Shown here in pieces: positions 10,543 through 21,509 of a stretch of DNA of 64,000 nucleotides; position 1 is the stretch's first letter; each line of letters begins with the position of its first letter. Both the position numbers and the translations under genes were made by a program. Source of the stretch: Isoetes taiwanensis (Eukaryota; Streptophyta; Lycopodiopsida; Isoetales; Isoetaceae); the NCBI GenBank assembly GCA_021234155.1, contig JAJEKV010000058.1, forward strand, positions 8,620,992-8,684,991. The letters run 5' to 3'. The notes below the pieces were generated by a model, which made no database searches, was not told the origin of the DNA, and saw only the letters and a program-made list of their open reading frames with translations.

Positions 10543-11180
10543 CTAGGCCAAGAAACTTGACCTCATGGGCGTTCTTTGGTGCCGGCCATTGGATTCTTGC
10601 TTCAATCTTGGCGGGGTGCCGAGATTCCTTCTGCTGAAATCACATGACCGGAGGTATTCCACCTTCTCTGTTCGCGGTGACGCCGACAACTTGGTATACA
10701 ACTGATGCCTTCTTAACTTCTCGAGCACCTTTCTGACGTGCTGAGCATGCTCTCCAATGGATTTACTGTACACCAGAATGTCGTCGAAGAATACTATCAC
10801 AAAGGTGTCCAAGTATTCTCTGAAGATGTCGTTCATGAGTCTCATGAGCGTTGGGGACGTTGGATAGCCCAAATGGCATTACGGTGAATTCGTAATGCCC
10901 ATATCTGGTCCTGAAAGCCGTTTTGTGGATGTCCTCTTCTTTTATTCTGATCTGGTGATAACCTGACCTTAGGTCGATCTTGGAGAAGACCTTTGCCCCT
11001 TGGAGCTGATCCATCAAGTCGTCTGATCTGGGGAGTGCGTACTTGTTCTTGATGGTGTGCTTGTTCAATTGTCTATAATCTATGCACATCCTCAAGCTTC
11101 CATCCTTCTTCTTGACAAAGAGGATGGGTGCCCCAAATGGTGAGACATTAGGCCTGATGAAGCCTAGATCGAGCAATTCT
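10543..11180 (-). pseudogene. Ty3 reverse transcriptase (unit 1 N-terminus repeated)
   Basis: Frame 10,763-11,176 gives [61 protein letters not shown] and MPFGLSN. Frame 10,543-10,872 gives [30 protein letters not shown], which contains the catalytic FFDD box. These are RT motifs 1-5 in order but in two frames, so one indel lies near 10,850. From 10,958 on, the sequence repeats base 1 onward. Confidence 0.85.
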
Positions 11181-12061
11181 TGTAGCTGCTTCTTTAGCCA
11201 TTGAGTTCATGTGTGGTCATTCTATATGGGGCCTTGCTCGTCGGGTTGGTTCTGGTTCGAAAGTGCTATCTCACACTCCACTCCCTGTAAGGAGGAAGCT
11301 TCTCGATCTCATCACGGAAAGAGATCGTGGAACTCCGTGATCAAGTTGGCGATTGGCTTGGGCAACTTGCTGAGCACCTTGTCTTCTTTGCTTCCTTCCG
11401 ATTCGGGTTCCCCAATCTCGAGTTTGAAGATGTATGCTACCTTCTCGCTCTTTATAGATTTGAGCGGCTTCTTAGCGGACATACATTGCATGATGGGGTA
11501 ACTTCTTTTGTGATCTCAATGGCTTTGCCGTCGGGCATTGGGAAGGTCACCTTCCGCTTTCCACAATCAATGATGGCCCTGCGCTAGTCAAGGTACTCCA
11601 TTCCAGCGATCAAGTCGTATTTGCCAATGCCCATTACTTACGCCCCCATCGGATATTAATCCACGGCAAGTCAATGTCGAAGTTGATTCTCTTCCCGGTT
11701 GTATGTCTTCCTGCCCCGCTTGCCAAGATTACGGGCCTTGATTTGGACTTTAGGGGTTTCAATTTCAACATTTCAACCATCCTCGGGGATGCGAAGTTAT
11801 GGCTACTTCCGGAGTCTATCAAGACTATGAAGGACTTGGCCTTTGCCTTCCCTTTTTGTGGTGATTACCTTATCTTTGGGTCTCTGCACATTACGTATCT
11901 ATAGCGGCGAAGATGTGGCACTCACCCAGAATGTAATCGCGTGCCTCCCTCGCCCGTCCTCGTCGGCCGGAGTGTCCCATCCGCCCAACAACGCTGGCTG
12001 AGCTCATAACAAATGGGCAGTTCGCCGTTCGGTGGCCCGGCTGGAAACATCTGAAGCAGAG
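11181..12061 (-). pseudogene. Ty3 protease and linker, frameshifted copy (unit 2)
   Basis: This is the paralogue of 223-1107. The protease string [20 protein letters not shown] is readable (11,634-11,822), but the frame breaks repeatedly where unit 1 is open. The breaks fall at places where unit 1 has CTG or CAG, for example CTG 687-689 against ACG 11,640-11,642 and CTG 711-713 against ACG 11,663-11,665. Either real decay or consensus error is possible, and I favour error because of the repeated spectrum. Confidence 0.8.
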
Positions 12062-12640
12062 CTACTTCTCCATGCATTCTGCCTTTTCTCCTTGGGCAAC
12101 GCTTTGTAGGAAGGGACCGTCTTTGCTTTGAGTAATTGGACCCTTCTGTTTGTCCTTGAAGGACACACGCTTTTTCTTTCTCTTTGTTTCCCCGGTTTGC
12201 TATTGTATGGGGACTTTCTTTGGACTTGGGCTGGCTGCCCTAGGACTGTAGCTTCTGTTGCTTTGCCTCTATCACGATAGTAAGGATGCCTGCAATCTTT
12301 TGCTTTCTGCGGTCCGGATCCTTGCAAACTAATTGCTTTGGATTCTGCTTCCGATACTGTTTTAGGGTCTATTGCTCATACGAGCTTCCGGATTTCTTCG
12401 TTCAGTCCTTCGATGTAGCTTTCCACTGCGTGTTTCTCACTCAGCTTAGGCACGTACAGTCTTCTCCTCATGAACTCTTCGGTGTACTTCTGCACCGTCT
12501 TGTACCCTCTTTGCAATGTAGAGGCTGGCGCATCATATTCGACTTGTGTTCCCGAGGAACATAGTGGTTCTTGAAAGCTTTTGAGAACTTCTAGATGCAT
12601 GTCTTGGCCTCAAAGTGTTCATGCCTGAAGTTGAGATTAT
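12062..12640 (-). pseudogene. Ty3 gag core (unit 2), frameshifted
   Basis: This is the paralogue of 1108-1640. GYKTVQKYTEEFMRRRLYVPKLSEKHAVESYIEGLNEEIRKLV is readable at 12,376-12,530 but in a different frame from its surroundings. The TAG before the zinc knuckle is conserved (12,062-12,064), so that stop predates the duplication. Confidence 0.75.
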
Positions 12641-13448
12641 CAACTACTCCAGAATGGATCTACTTGATTTGCCGTGTTACATTCTTCATTCCTGCACTGG
12701 GCCTAATATTTAGAGGTAAACATAGTCTTTAGTGGTCCTCAGGATGCTATAGACAATGAGTTCCTGAGTGTATCAAAGGTCGGGCTTTCTGTGGGTAAGG
12801 TAATGGATCCAATTGGGAACCAAAATATGAGATCATGTCATGCTTGTGTAGAGAGGCCTCCAGGTCGTCTATATAGATAATGAAGGGGGCATGTTACTTG
12901 TTGGGGATGATCCGTTCGTTCCTTTAGCTAACCCCGTTCTTCCTGTCCTGATACCTGTCATCACCTCTTGGTCGTCCGTCAACCATACATAGTGGTACTG
13001 GATTTGGAGCGCTCCTGCTCGGGCACGTCCCATTGGACAGTGGGGCTGAGCCCCGATCCGCGGATTCGGACCAAACTTGTGGGAAGCAGCCTCGGCTGAT
13101 CTCAAGCCATGTTTTCGGCGGGGTTGACCGCAGCGTTTTTGCCGTGATAGTAGGATAGTTTCACAACATTTTCAAGCTCAAGCTGCTCTTGAAGAGGATG
13201 ACTTAAAAGTTGAATGCCCGAAAGCTCATGTTCAGAAGCTATTCAAGAGAAAATGGAAGTATACATATGTGAAGAGGGTCAGGAAGGGAACCAAAGGAGG
13301 GATAGCAAGGAGGAGAGGATGTGTATTTCCAAGTCAATCAAGAATGCTCTAAAATCAACATGCTGTGAAAGTACCAAAAACAAAGCCGAGAACAGCTTGT
13401 TTTTGACGTGTTGAGTGTAATTTATACAGGGCATTCAGAGGGGAAAGT
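12641..13448 (-). other. Leader/spacer of LTR-A unit 2, no recognised gene
   Basis: Near-identical to 1641-2490. It contains the same short plus-strand basic frame (13,214-13,414) and nothing I can assign. As in unit 1, no tRNA-iMet primer site lies beside the LTR at 13,449. Confidence 0.5.
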
Positions 13449-14811
13449 TGTGACGTCCCCTACTCATATCGATGCCCCTTGACAGTATACAAACAGGAGT
13501 TCATCCCCGCACCAGCTCCCACCGCGATCTGGGGCCCTCCACATATCACTGTGACCACCTAGAGTCCACAGTGGGAAGAGTGAAGGGGTCATTTTACCCC
13601 GTCTCCCTCAGGGCCTACCTAGATGCGGAAGCGTAAACATACACGTCAGTAACATAACATCATATATCCACCTCGAAGGGTGGCACATCAACATCTGCAT
13701 AGACAAAGATCAGCACAATACATGGGAGTTCCTACCCAAGGCTCAGACTCCAGGGGGATGACTGACAAGCTTGGGTCTCCAGAGTTCAGTGCAGACAGAA
13801 TCATGACAATGGATTGGGCTGGCATAAGAACATGGTTTAGGGTGGTCCACTCCATCCGCCCCTCCTGTGCACACTTTGCAGAGTAGGTTGAAAAGTGTTG
13901 GGACCTGACTGTAGCCCGCCGGGTGCATAGCCAAAGGGGCTATTCCTGGGTTACATCTCTCCAGTCCCGATGGGGCAGGTAGGGATCACTCCCTCCAGAG
14001 ATCTACATGCTGACCCAAGGTGACTAGAGAGCCACTGCCCTTATTCGACTTAACCCACTGGAAGGTGAACACCACCCCACGGGTGTCGAGCCCATGCCTA
14101 CCCCGCACTTTCGGTGGTAAGCCATTAGACCTAGTCTCGATCCCGGTAGACTTTTGCGCCAGGGATCGGTCAAGGGTCGGGACACGAACCTCATTCTAAG
14201 CCGGTCGGCCCCTTCACCCACAACGGGTGGGCTCTTGTACTGGGCGAATTCTAGTAATGCACTAAGAGGGACTAGCTAGGAGCATCATCTACTAAGCTTT
14301 AAGTCTCTATCCCCCCTTCCCAATACAATGAGTCCACAGAATACATCCGTCCATCATATCAACCTAAGTAAATAAGAACTAATCCAATTCATAGAGTTAG
14401 GTTCTTTAGTTAGAGTCAATCTCAGGATCTGCTTGGCTACTAAGGGTGATTTAATAGGCTAAACCTACTGGTTCGAAGGCTGGAACAAGGTTTAAGCTAT
14501 TCAATCGACTAAATACCTGCTCCCTGGTTCACTCCTCTCGATCCGAAGGCGTCCATGTCCCCTGATTCGCCGGGATGCGGTCGGAGGGATGATCGACTAT
14601 TTGGGCGCCTGAGGCGGATCGTGGGAGTTGGAATTGACTCCTCAGTAGCAGCGAAGTCGAGACTCGGAAGGTCTGTGGGGCGAAAAGGGAATGTTTGGGT
14701 TTGATGCCTTATGTAGGCTATCAGTTAGGTTTAGGGTTTTCCATGACCCTTGGTCTACCTTTAATGGGTTAAAGGTCTAAAGGTGCACGCATTGCTAAGT
14801 GTGCGCACCAT
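13449..14811 (-). repeat. LTR2 of LTR-A, truncated
   Basis: It begins TGTGACGTCC like LTR1 and follows it to GTGCGCACCAT. At 14,811 the similarity stops abruptly and LINE sequence begins, so about 130 bp of the LTR (including the CGTCACA end) is missing. The lost part does not reappear beyond the LINE. Compared with LTR1 there is a 24-bp addition near 14,441-14,465 and many changes at CTG/CAG. Confidence 0.85.
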
Positions 14812-17360
14812 AAGATCTGATATGGGACCGTGGATTTCACTCCCAGTGCCCGGGCCAAGAAGGCCTTACGTACTGCTCTAGATCGTTCCAAGTGGTGAGG
14901 GATATCACCGCCCCCCACATACGCCCCATAGAGGAGACCCGATTCAACCAAGGCCTGAACAAGTGTGCCTGGTCCCCATGCATCTGACTCTGCCTTGTAT
15001 TTGTTGTTTTGCATTGCATCTGGGGCTTTCCGGCTGCAAAAGTGACCCGTAAACGATGGATGCATCCCGGTGTGTGGTAGTAGAAAACTCAATGCCCAAA
15101 TACTTATAAAGGTGAGCCACCTCCACTACACTGCCCCTGGTAAGTGAATGAGGGAAGGCGTGGGTGCGGGATGATGGGACCAAGAAGACACCCTTGTCTT
15201 GGCCAAGTTAACTCTCATGTCGATTGAATTGGCGAAAGTGTCCAAAGCATCCGGTGGCGTTGCATGTCCTCACGGGGGTATATCGCGAGAGCGGTCAACA
15301 TCATCGGCATATATGAGTTCGGATTATGTGGTGCATCAACGGCGCCTCCCGCGTGCTTTCGGCTAGCCATTCTTCTAGCTGGTCAATGTACTGCCGAAGA
15401 GCGTCGGGGATAGAGGGCAGCCCTGGCGCACCCCAATGCTACTAACAACGGGCTCCCAAGCGGTGTGAGAGGCGGCAGGAGCAAGCCTCATTATAGTGCG
15501 TATATAGCATTACGCAAGTCGGCGGGGGTCCCTAGTCGTCTCAATCTATCCCACAACTTATCCGAGGCAGCGTGTCAAAAGCCTTTGCGAAATCCACAAA
15601 GCAACAAAGATGCATTAAAGGCCGATTCCGGCTATCCTCTATGAGTGTTCAGTAGAGTGAAGATATGGTCAATAGTAGAATGCCTAGGGCGGAAGCCCGC
15701 TGGCGTTGAGAGCCCGCACTTCTCCATCCTCTGCCCAAAGTGTCAATCGCCACTCAAGAATCCCCGCAAGCAACTTGGCAAAGACCGAATGACCATAATG
15801 GTGCGATAGTTTGGTCACGGGGGGTCCCCTACTTTGTATATGGGCACAACTCTCTTGGTAGTCCAAAGGTGGGGAAGCCTTCTTGCAATGCCCCCGTTGA
15901 AGAGTCTTTGTGAGAACCGGCACCATTGGGGCCCGGCCCACTTGAGAAGCTCTCCGCATACCATCCAAATCTGCTGCCTTCCGTTATTTAGGCGTTGCAG
16001 GCCCATTATGACATCCCCTTCAAGAATGACCCGGTGCTAGGCTAGGCTCAAGGAGGTGCTTGGTGCACGGCTTCCCATTGGGTCATACAGCTGCCGCAAG
16101 TATCTCACCCATTGTTAGGGGTAATATTTCGTGGGGCATGCAGCTTACTCAAGACCTTTCTCGAGAAGGCCCTAGGGTGGCGATCTAGAAGACCAAACAT
16201 CATTCTTGCTGGTGCTCGCGAAGGTACCTGGCTTTCTTGGTCTTGAGGAAGGAGCGGTATTGACGGACGGCAACAAGGGCTAATGGCGGGTCCGGACTTG
16301 GCCGGAGCCATCGTTTCAACTCCCACATTAGATCATCGAACCAGTGATTGCGAGGGAAGGTGATTGTAGCCCCCGTGGATCGTCGAGGCGGCCTCTCCCA
16401 AAGCATCCGGCCCCTACCCTCGAAGGAGCTGGTTCGGTGGGCCGTCTGGGCTGTTGAAGTGTGGGGAGTTTGCGGCACTCCCCGCAGCTCATGCTCAAGC
16501 ATCCTCGCATAGACCGCCGCGATGATCATAGTCCGTGACGCTAAACCGTGGTACATGGGATGTTGGGGCAATGGGTGCTCGGTTGGCCCCGCCAATCTAT
16601 CCGCAAGAGCGGGGGCTGATGGTGGAGTCTACTTCCTCGTCCGGCCATCCGTCCCCATTAATCGCTTAGCAGTGATCAAGTGTAGGCATTGCTCGCCCCG
16701 CTAGCACGTAATCCACCACACCGGTGCCGCCCCACGGTTCTCCCGTCTACAAGTGAAGCGGCCGGAGGGCGGCCACCGTGCCGCCCATTGCAAATGACCA
16801 GGTCAAAGATCTTCGCCCCAAAGAATAAAGAGCGGGCCGCCATACCGCGGTCACCGGCTGTCATCGATGCCCTTGGCCAAACCATCTGTGGGGTCCATTT
16901 GCAACACATCCTCAGCTAGAGATGCTAATTTTGGGATCTGCGCTGGCCCCTCGCGGCGGCGCATTGAAGTCTCCAAGCAACACGACCTTGCCCGCTTGTT
17001 GCATGACTGGCCAGTATGTCATCATATAGATCGACATAGGGCTCCTGCTGGCCCACATCCAAGTGCGTGTGGTAAAAGTTGCTCTCAAGCATGTGGGAAG
17101 TAGCAAGCCGCCACAAAGAGAGGGCTGCCATCGCCGTTGCTCGCACTACGCACCCGGTGTCATTCTGTTGTGCTCATACGCCTTGCATGGGGAGCCAGAT
17201 TGGGCCAAGGTCGTGCGGTAGTAACACGCAATTCCTCCATGTCCTCGTTTCGGTGCACTCATTGAAGGCGAATTACCGGTATCACGGCAAATCGGGTGCT
17301 TTTGTGACCAAAGATGTTCCCATGTTTCCAAGTAAACCTTCAGTAGCGGATTAGGTAGAT
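14812..17360 (-). pseudogene. Decayed LINE-type non-LTR retrotransposon (APE endonuclease and RT)
   Basis: On the minus strand, from the right, come pieces of an AP-like endonuclease: GHGGIACYYRTTLA (near 17,230) and VVLLGDFNAPPRG (about 16,950-17,000, carrying the catalytic LLGDFN). A linker follows, then RT: VPIYKVGDPP (about 15,825), VFAKLLAGILE (about 15,770), PAGFRPRHSTIDHIFTL (about 15,650-15,700), YADDVD (about 15,300-15,318) and HLYKYLGI (near 15,110). The order EN then RT is that of LINEs. Many frameshifts and stops make it inactive. No poly(A) tail is seen at the 14,812 end, so the 3' end is probably missing. Confidence 0.75.
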
Positions 17361-17479
17361 TATCAACCCCACTGACGAAAGGTGACGTTAAGATCTGGGA
17401 TTGAAATAATTTTATAATTGTGTTATAGGTTTAAAACATAATCTATAGGTCAGTCATCTGCTTACCTACCCGCCATGGT

Positions 17480-18650
17480 CCAGAAATCTGCCCAATCTCA
17501 TCCATGACATTGTCTGCAACAATATGAGTTGGCCATGAAGGAGCATCATTGGAATCAGAAAAAAAACCATAGGTCTTCATTATGCTCCCAAGATCCACGG
17601 ATTCCTCCATAAGAGGAGTGTGCCCACTAAAACAACAACCAACACTGTATAAGCTGCATGTTGTACGAGCCTCACTATGTTTAATTTATGTTGCTATAAA
17701 TGGGAACCTGTTTGGCAGAATAATGCGTTTGCTGTTGGGAAGTAGACCTTGCAATCTGGCACCTTCCTCAATTGACAACAACAATCTATCCTTAGCTGAA
17801 GCTATCTGCATGTTGCGAGTACATATTCAATATAACTTTGGAAATAAATGCAAACAAGGACTAGAAAACATACAATCAATGTTGGCACATGAATTTCCTG
17901 GAGGTCCTTATCCGTGATATTAGAATTGTCATTGAGTAGTGTGAGGCGCCATGCAGCACACTCTGCAGAAATGTCGGTGAGACAAGACAGGAAAGCCTCA
18001 TTTGCAGAATTGGAAACACGATCTTGTTTCACCATGATTGGCAGCAATATCTTCTGTGTCAAACAAAATTCATCACTTTCCATAAACCTAATGAGCAAAA
18101 CTTAAGTAAGTCCCCTCAAATTTGGAGCAAATTAGCCATCACCTTTGCAATATCATACAATGGCAGTGGAAATACCCCCAGGAGCCCTGTTAGACCACCA
18201 AAGCTTGCTATAAAATTGCTTTTGAAGAAGTTGGTAGCTGAGTTGATCTGTTGTAAAACGTTTCTAAGGATACAGTTGTGAAAAGAGAAAATGGCATAAC
18301 CAATCAAGGTATGCCAACATACTAGTATTGTATATAAAAAAGAATCACTCGAGTTCCTGATATGTTTGTACCAAGACAAGCCGAGAAACAATATCTGGTG
18401 GAATCGCTTGTACTAAGCGTAACGCCAAACAAGCACCAAATGATTCACCAACCAGAGTCAGCTGACGATTTGATGCATTAACCCTTCTAACTTCGCTAGT
18501 CAATAATGGACTCAGGACTTCTAGAAGCTCTTGCCATGATGATCTATCACTATCTGGAATATAAACATAGCGGAATAAATAAGCCCTGATTTGTATCACC
18601 CTATCTCTCGATCTGCATTCGGATACTTGCCATCTGCCCAAGAGACCTCT
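17480..18650 (-). pseudogene. Alpha/beta-hydrolase fragment, phytyl ester synthase/acyltransferase type
   Basis: On the minus strand, 18,345-18,641 gives YIPDSDRSSWQELLEVL and the nucleophile elbow LTLVGESFGACLALRL (GxSxG). Then 17,802-18,098 gives AAWRLTLLNDNSN and EIHVPTLIV, and about 17,740-17,805 gives AKDRLLLSIEEGARLQGLLP. This is the order found in plastid acyltransferases that make phytyl esters and triacylglycerol from a hydrolase-like domain (HIP..DR, GDSFGG, ..W.L, SGKD.LLPS.EE..RL). A further likely exon at about 17,480-17,582 (MKTYGFFSDSNDAPSWPTH) is followed by a GTAGGTAAG donor. Exons are separated by short introns. The start and the C-terminal acyltransferase part are absent. 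Family level only. Confidence 0.6.
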
Positions 18651-18659
18651 CCGGTTACC

Positions 18660-20220
18660 CGGTTTCGAGAGCGGCTGCCCACCAACAGAAGTGACCTAGC
18701 ATTTACAGCCAATCATAAGTTTTTAGCAGTCACCAGCATATCCTAGGGATATTCTAGCATATACCTAGGATATGCCAAAAGCCCACATAAACAAGGGTTT
18801 GCCCCCCTAGGGGCAACCCAAAAACTACTATATTATTTATTTTCGGTAGTGATAGAATAATAATGATAGTGATAAAACTAATGGTTAAGTTTTGTGATAG
18901 AGGTAGACCAATCGAAGAGAAAAACGTGAAGAGAATAGATCTTGTGTTGAATGTAACCAGTCAGCTTTGACATTCTTTGTTTGAGAAATGGTAGAATAAG
19001 ATTTGATGAAGTTAGATCAGCTGTAAGAGGGAATATTAGGAGTTTGGTCCTTGTGTTGAAGGTAATTCGTCAACGTTGACACTGCAATATTGTGAAGACT
19101 ACATACTTAATTGTTTGGAAAATGGTTAAAACTGTAGAGGAAGGAAAAAAGTAAAAAAGAAAAAAGAAAAATAATAAATTCTAGTTGATGCTTGAGATGG
19201 AGAACATTTAAAGGCCAAGATTAAGTGGTGCAAATGGAGGCTCAAGGTTAAGTGGTGGAGATGGAAGTGGTGCAATGGAGGGTTTAGATTCTGAGGGTTT
19301 CTATTGTTCATTCCACTAAAGCCCTGTCCTAGATCAAATGTCTTAACAATTGCCATGCCAAACAAAAACCGTACCATAATAAAAGTAGCCTCCAAAATAT
19401 GTCATGATTTAGGATAATATTAACTTGCCATTACTAGATTTTAAAAAACCACTATTATATGCCCAAAACTATCTTAGGAACCACGACTCTTGAAGAAACC
19501 ACTGTAGCATTGAGAACCGCCATTGATAACCACATCACATACCACTATTGGTTCTGACAAACCACTATGGCATGTGGTTTCATGCATAAAAGACCATATA
19601 TATCATGGTTTTTAGATGATTCGATATTAGTTAATCATAGTCATTCATTTTTGGGGGCCTTGTGTATAGATTTGGAAAGCAGCACAAACAACATCAACCA
19701 TAACCAAAGCTGACACACTATCCATCGGCATAGTGCCCAAGAAGGGCCTTTCACAAAACGCAACAGGCTAGCAATAAGCAGGGAGGGTGGGTGGACGGGT
19801 GAGAAGCAGGAGATCAAAGCCAGAGAAACGTGGAGATGAAGATGCACTGATAAAGAAATGGAAGGAGTGAAGGGCATATAAAAATAAGAAAGCCTAATCG
19901 TTAGGTACCTAACTAAAATGGCACTGGTTTTTGACAATTACATTTATCTTCTTATCATTATACCAAGCTAAATTCAATTGTCAAAAACCAGATATGCAAT
20001 ACACAGGGGGGGAGGAAATAGGAGACAAACTAAAAAAAAAAAGCCATATCTGGGCATCTCCACTAAACCAATAACCGAAATACAATGCTGAAGAACAGAG
20101 GCAGCAAAAAACTCAGGGTTATTAACGGGGGAGAAAGAGGCCAAATAGAAGTTCCATGGAGTTACCATCAGAAGGTTCGAAGCCACACCTTTCGTCACCC
20201 TTAGCATGGAGGATGGCGTC
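18660..20220. other. Non-genic stretch with inverted repeats
   Basis: No coding frame is recognised. The notable structures are a GGTTTGCCCC/GGGGCAACC hairpin at about 18,795-18,822 and a 16-bp perfect inverted repeat at 19,924-19,991. Repeated ACCACTAT words (about 19,447-19,575) suggest a decayed short DNA element. Confidence 0.4.
19924..19991. repeat. 16-bp inverted repeat, MITE-like hairpin
   Basis: CTGGTTTTTGACAATT (19,924-19,939) and AATTGTCAAAAACCAG (19,976-19,991) are perfect reverse complements separated by 36 bp. The whole could fold into one hairpin. No flanking target duplication was identified, so the class is unknown. Confidence 0.6.
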
Positions 20221-20224
20221 CTCC

Positions 20225-20728
20225 CCGTAGTAGGCATTGACTAGAGGTGCTTTCTTATCAATGCATGAACTAAATGACCTCTTATCTCTCGATTTCGTCT
20301 ACTTCCGTGGCAATGGAGTTAGACTTCTTAATCTACCTCAGCTCACCTATTGGTTCGGTGTCGACTGCTTTGGTGACGAGTCCACCCTTGCATTGCTCCA
20401 TGAATTGGAAGTACTGCTTCTCCAAATCTGATTGTAGTACCCACGTAGCATCTTCCACAGGCAAGTGCGTCCACTTCACTAGGTATTGGAGAAATTGAGA
20501 ACTTCTGGTTTTCTTGTAGGATCTGTCAAGAGGAACCTCTGGGACGATCTCGAGTTGGTCGTCCGTCATTTTCAGTAACTCTGTTCTCTCCAATACTTCC
20601 TCTGGATTAGGAGTGTGGCTCTTCAGGCGACTTACATGGAAGACCCTATGGATTTTGAGATGTGCTAGCAGATCCAACTTGTAGGATTGGTTACCTATTC
20701 TTTTGGTTATTCTGCATGGCCCAACCAA
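20225..20728 (-). pseudogene. Chromovirus integrase tail and chromodomain remnant
   Basis: A 131-codon minus frame (20,333-20,728) reads VGPCRITKRIGNQSYKLDL, HRVFHVSRLKSHTPNPEEVL, a short linker, then the chromodomain (FLQYLVKWTHLPVEDATWVL and FQFMEQCKGG). It corresponds to 8454-9000 of LTR-A but is better preserved and divergent, so it comes from another insertion of a related family. Nothing else of that element is present, and LTR ends were not found beside it. Confidence 0.85.
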
Positions 20729-20775
20729 TTTTCTTTACACTAGAATCATCGATAACTTCAGTCTTAATATAATCA

Positions 20776-21507
20776 TTAGTGTATGCTCTTAAATCTTATG
20801 TTGTACTCACCGATTTCGAATTCCTTAGTAAGCCTAAAAACGGAGCAAGAAAATTGAGACGAAATAGGATAACCTTCACATTGCCAAAGCACTAGTATTT
20901 GCTGAAGCAGTGAGTCTGAGGAACGCAAATACAGATGATGAAGTGTTGATATTATGGATATGGATTTATCACCTTCAGGTTTATCTGATGGTAGGCCCAC
21001 CAATGGGAAAAAATAAGTCATAATCTCTTTTCTTCAAGACCTTGGCAAGTGTGGAGGCAACTTTTTGACTCAGCTGTAATCCATCTGAACCAATTTTCAC
21101 TTCTTGGGCATGCTCTTGCAATGAATAGAATGACTTCAATATATTCTCGAAAAGTTTACCAGCATCATCTTTTGAGATGCTCAATATGAAATCTATTGAT
21201 ATTGTAGCACATTTGCGAGCTCATAACGGTTCCAAACTATAATGACACCTTTTTCAACAAGAATACCCATGGAGGCAACAATCCCCCTGCGTATAATGTC
21301 TTTCCTAAAATTATCGTAGTTTTTCGTGAGAAGAAACAAGAAATCCAGAAATGCATTTGTCATATCTGTATATTTATAATCTGAATGCACCATAACAAGT
21401 ATAACTGGTTCTATATTCATAATATTATCACTTTTGCTCATGTAGAAAAAACAGTCACAGAATAAGGCTAGCTTTGCATTTGCCTCCCCATGGAGGAAGA
21501 GCATCAA
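20776..21507 (-). pseudogene. Integrator complex subunit 3-like gene fragment
   Basis: The minus frame 21,193-21,507 reads FLHGEANAKLALFCDCFFYM, NIMNIEPVILVMVHS, then AFLDFLFLL and GIVASMGILVEKGVI. This matches my recollection of INTS3 (N-IEPAILVM-HS, LLDF, GV..SL..I.EK.V). Integrator processes snRNA 3' ends and attenuates Pol II. Two further frames downstream (20,981-21,184, containing SYSLQEHAQEV-like text, and 20,776-21,021) are probably later exons of the same gene. A chromodomain remnant abuts at 20,728. Only a few exons are present, so this is a fragment. The identification is by memory. Confidence 0.5.
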
Positions 21508-21509
21508 AT

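Noticed and set aside
1-14811. CTG/CAG differences as ordinary methyl-C deamination
   Set aside because: Deamination would give TTG or CAA. The changes seen are ACG, CTTTG and CGG with indels, and they recur at independent sites.
18795-18835. Possible Helitron 3' end (hairpin followed by CTAC)
   Set aside because: The hairpin is good but CTAC does not fit CTRR, and no TC 5' end was found for it.
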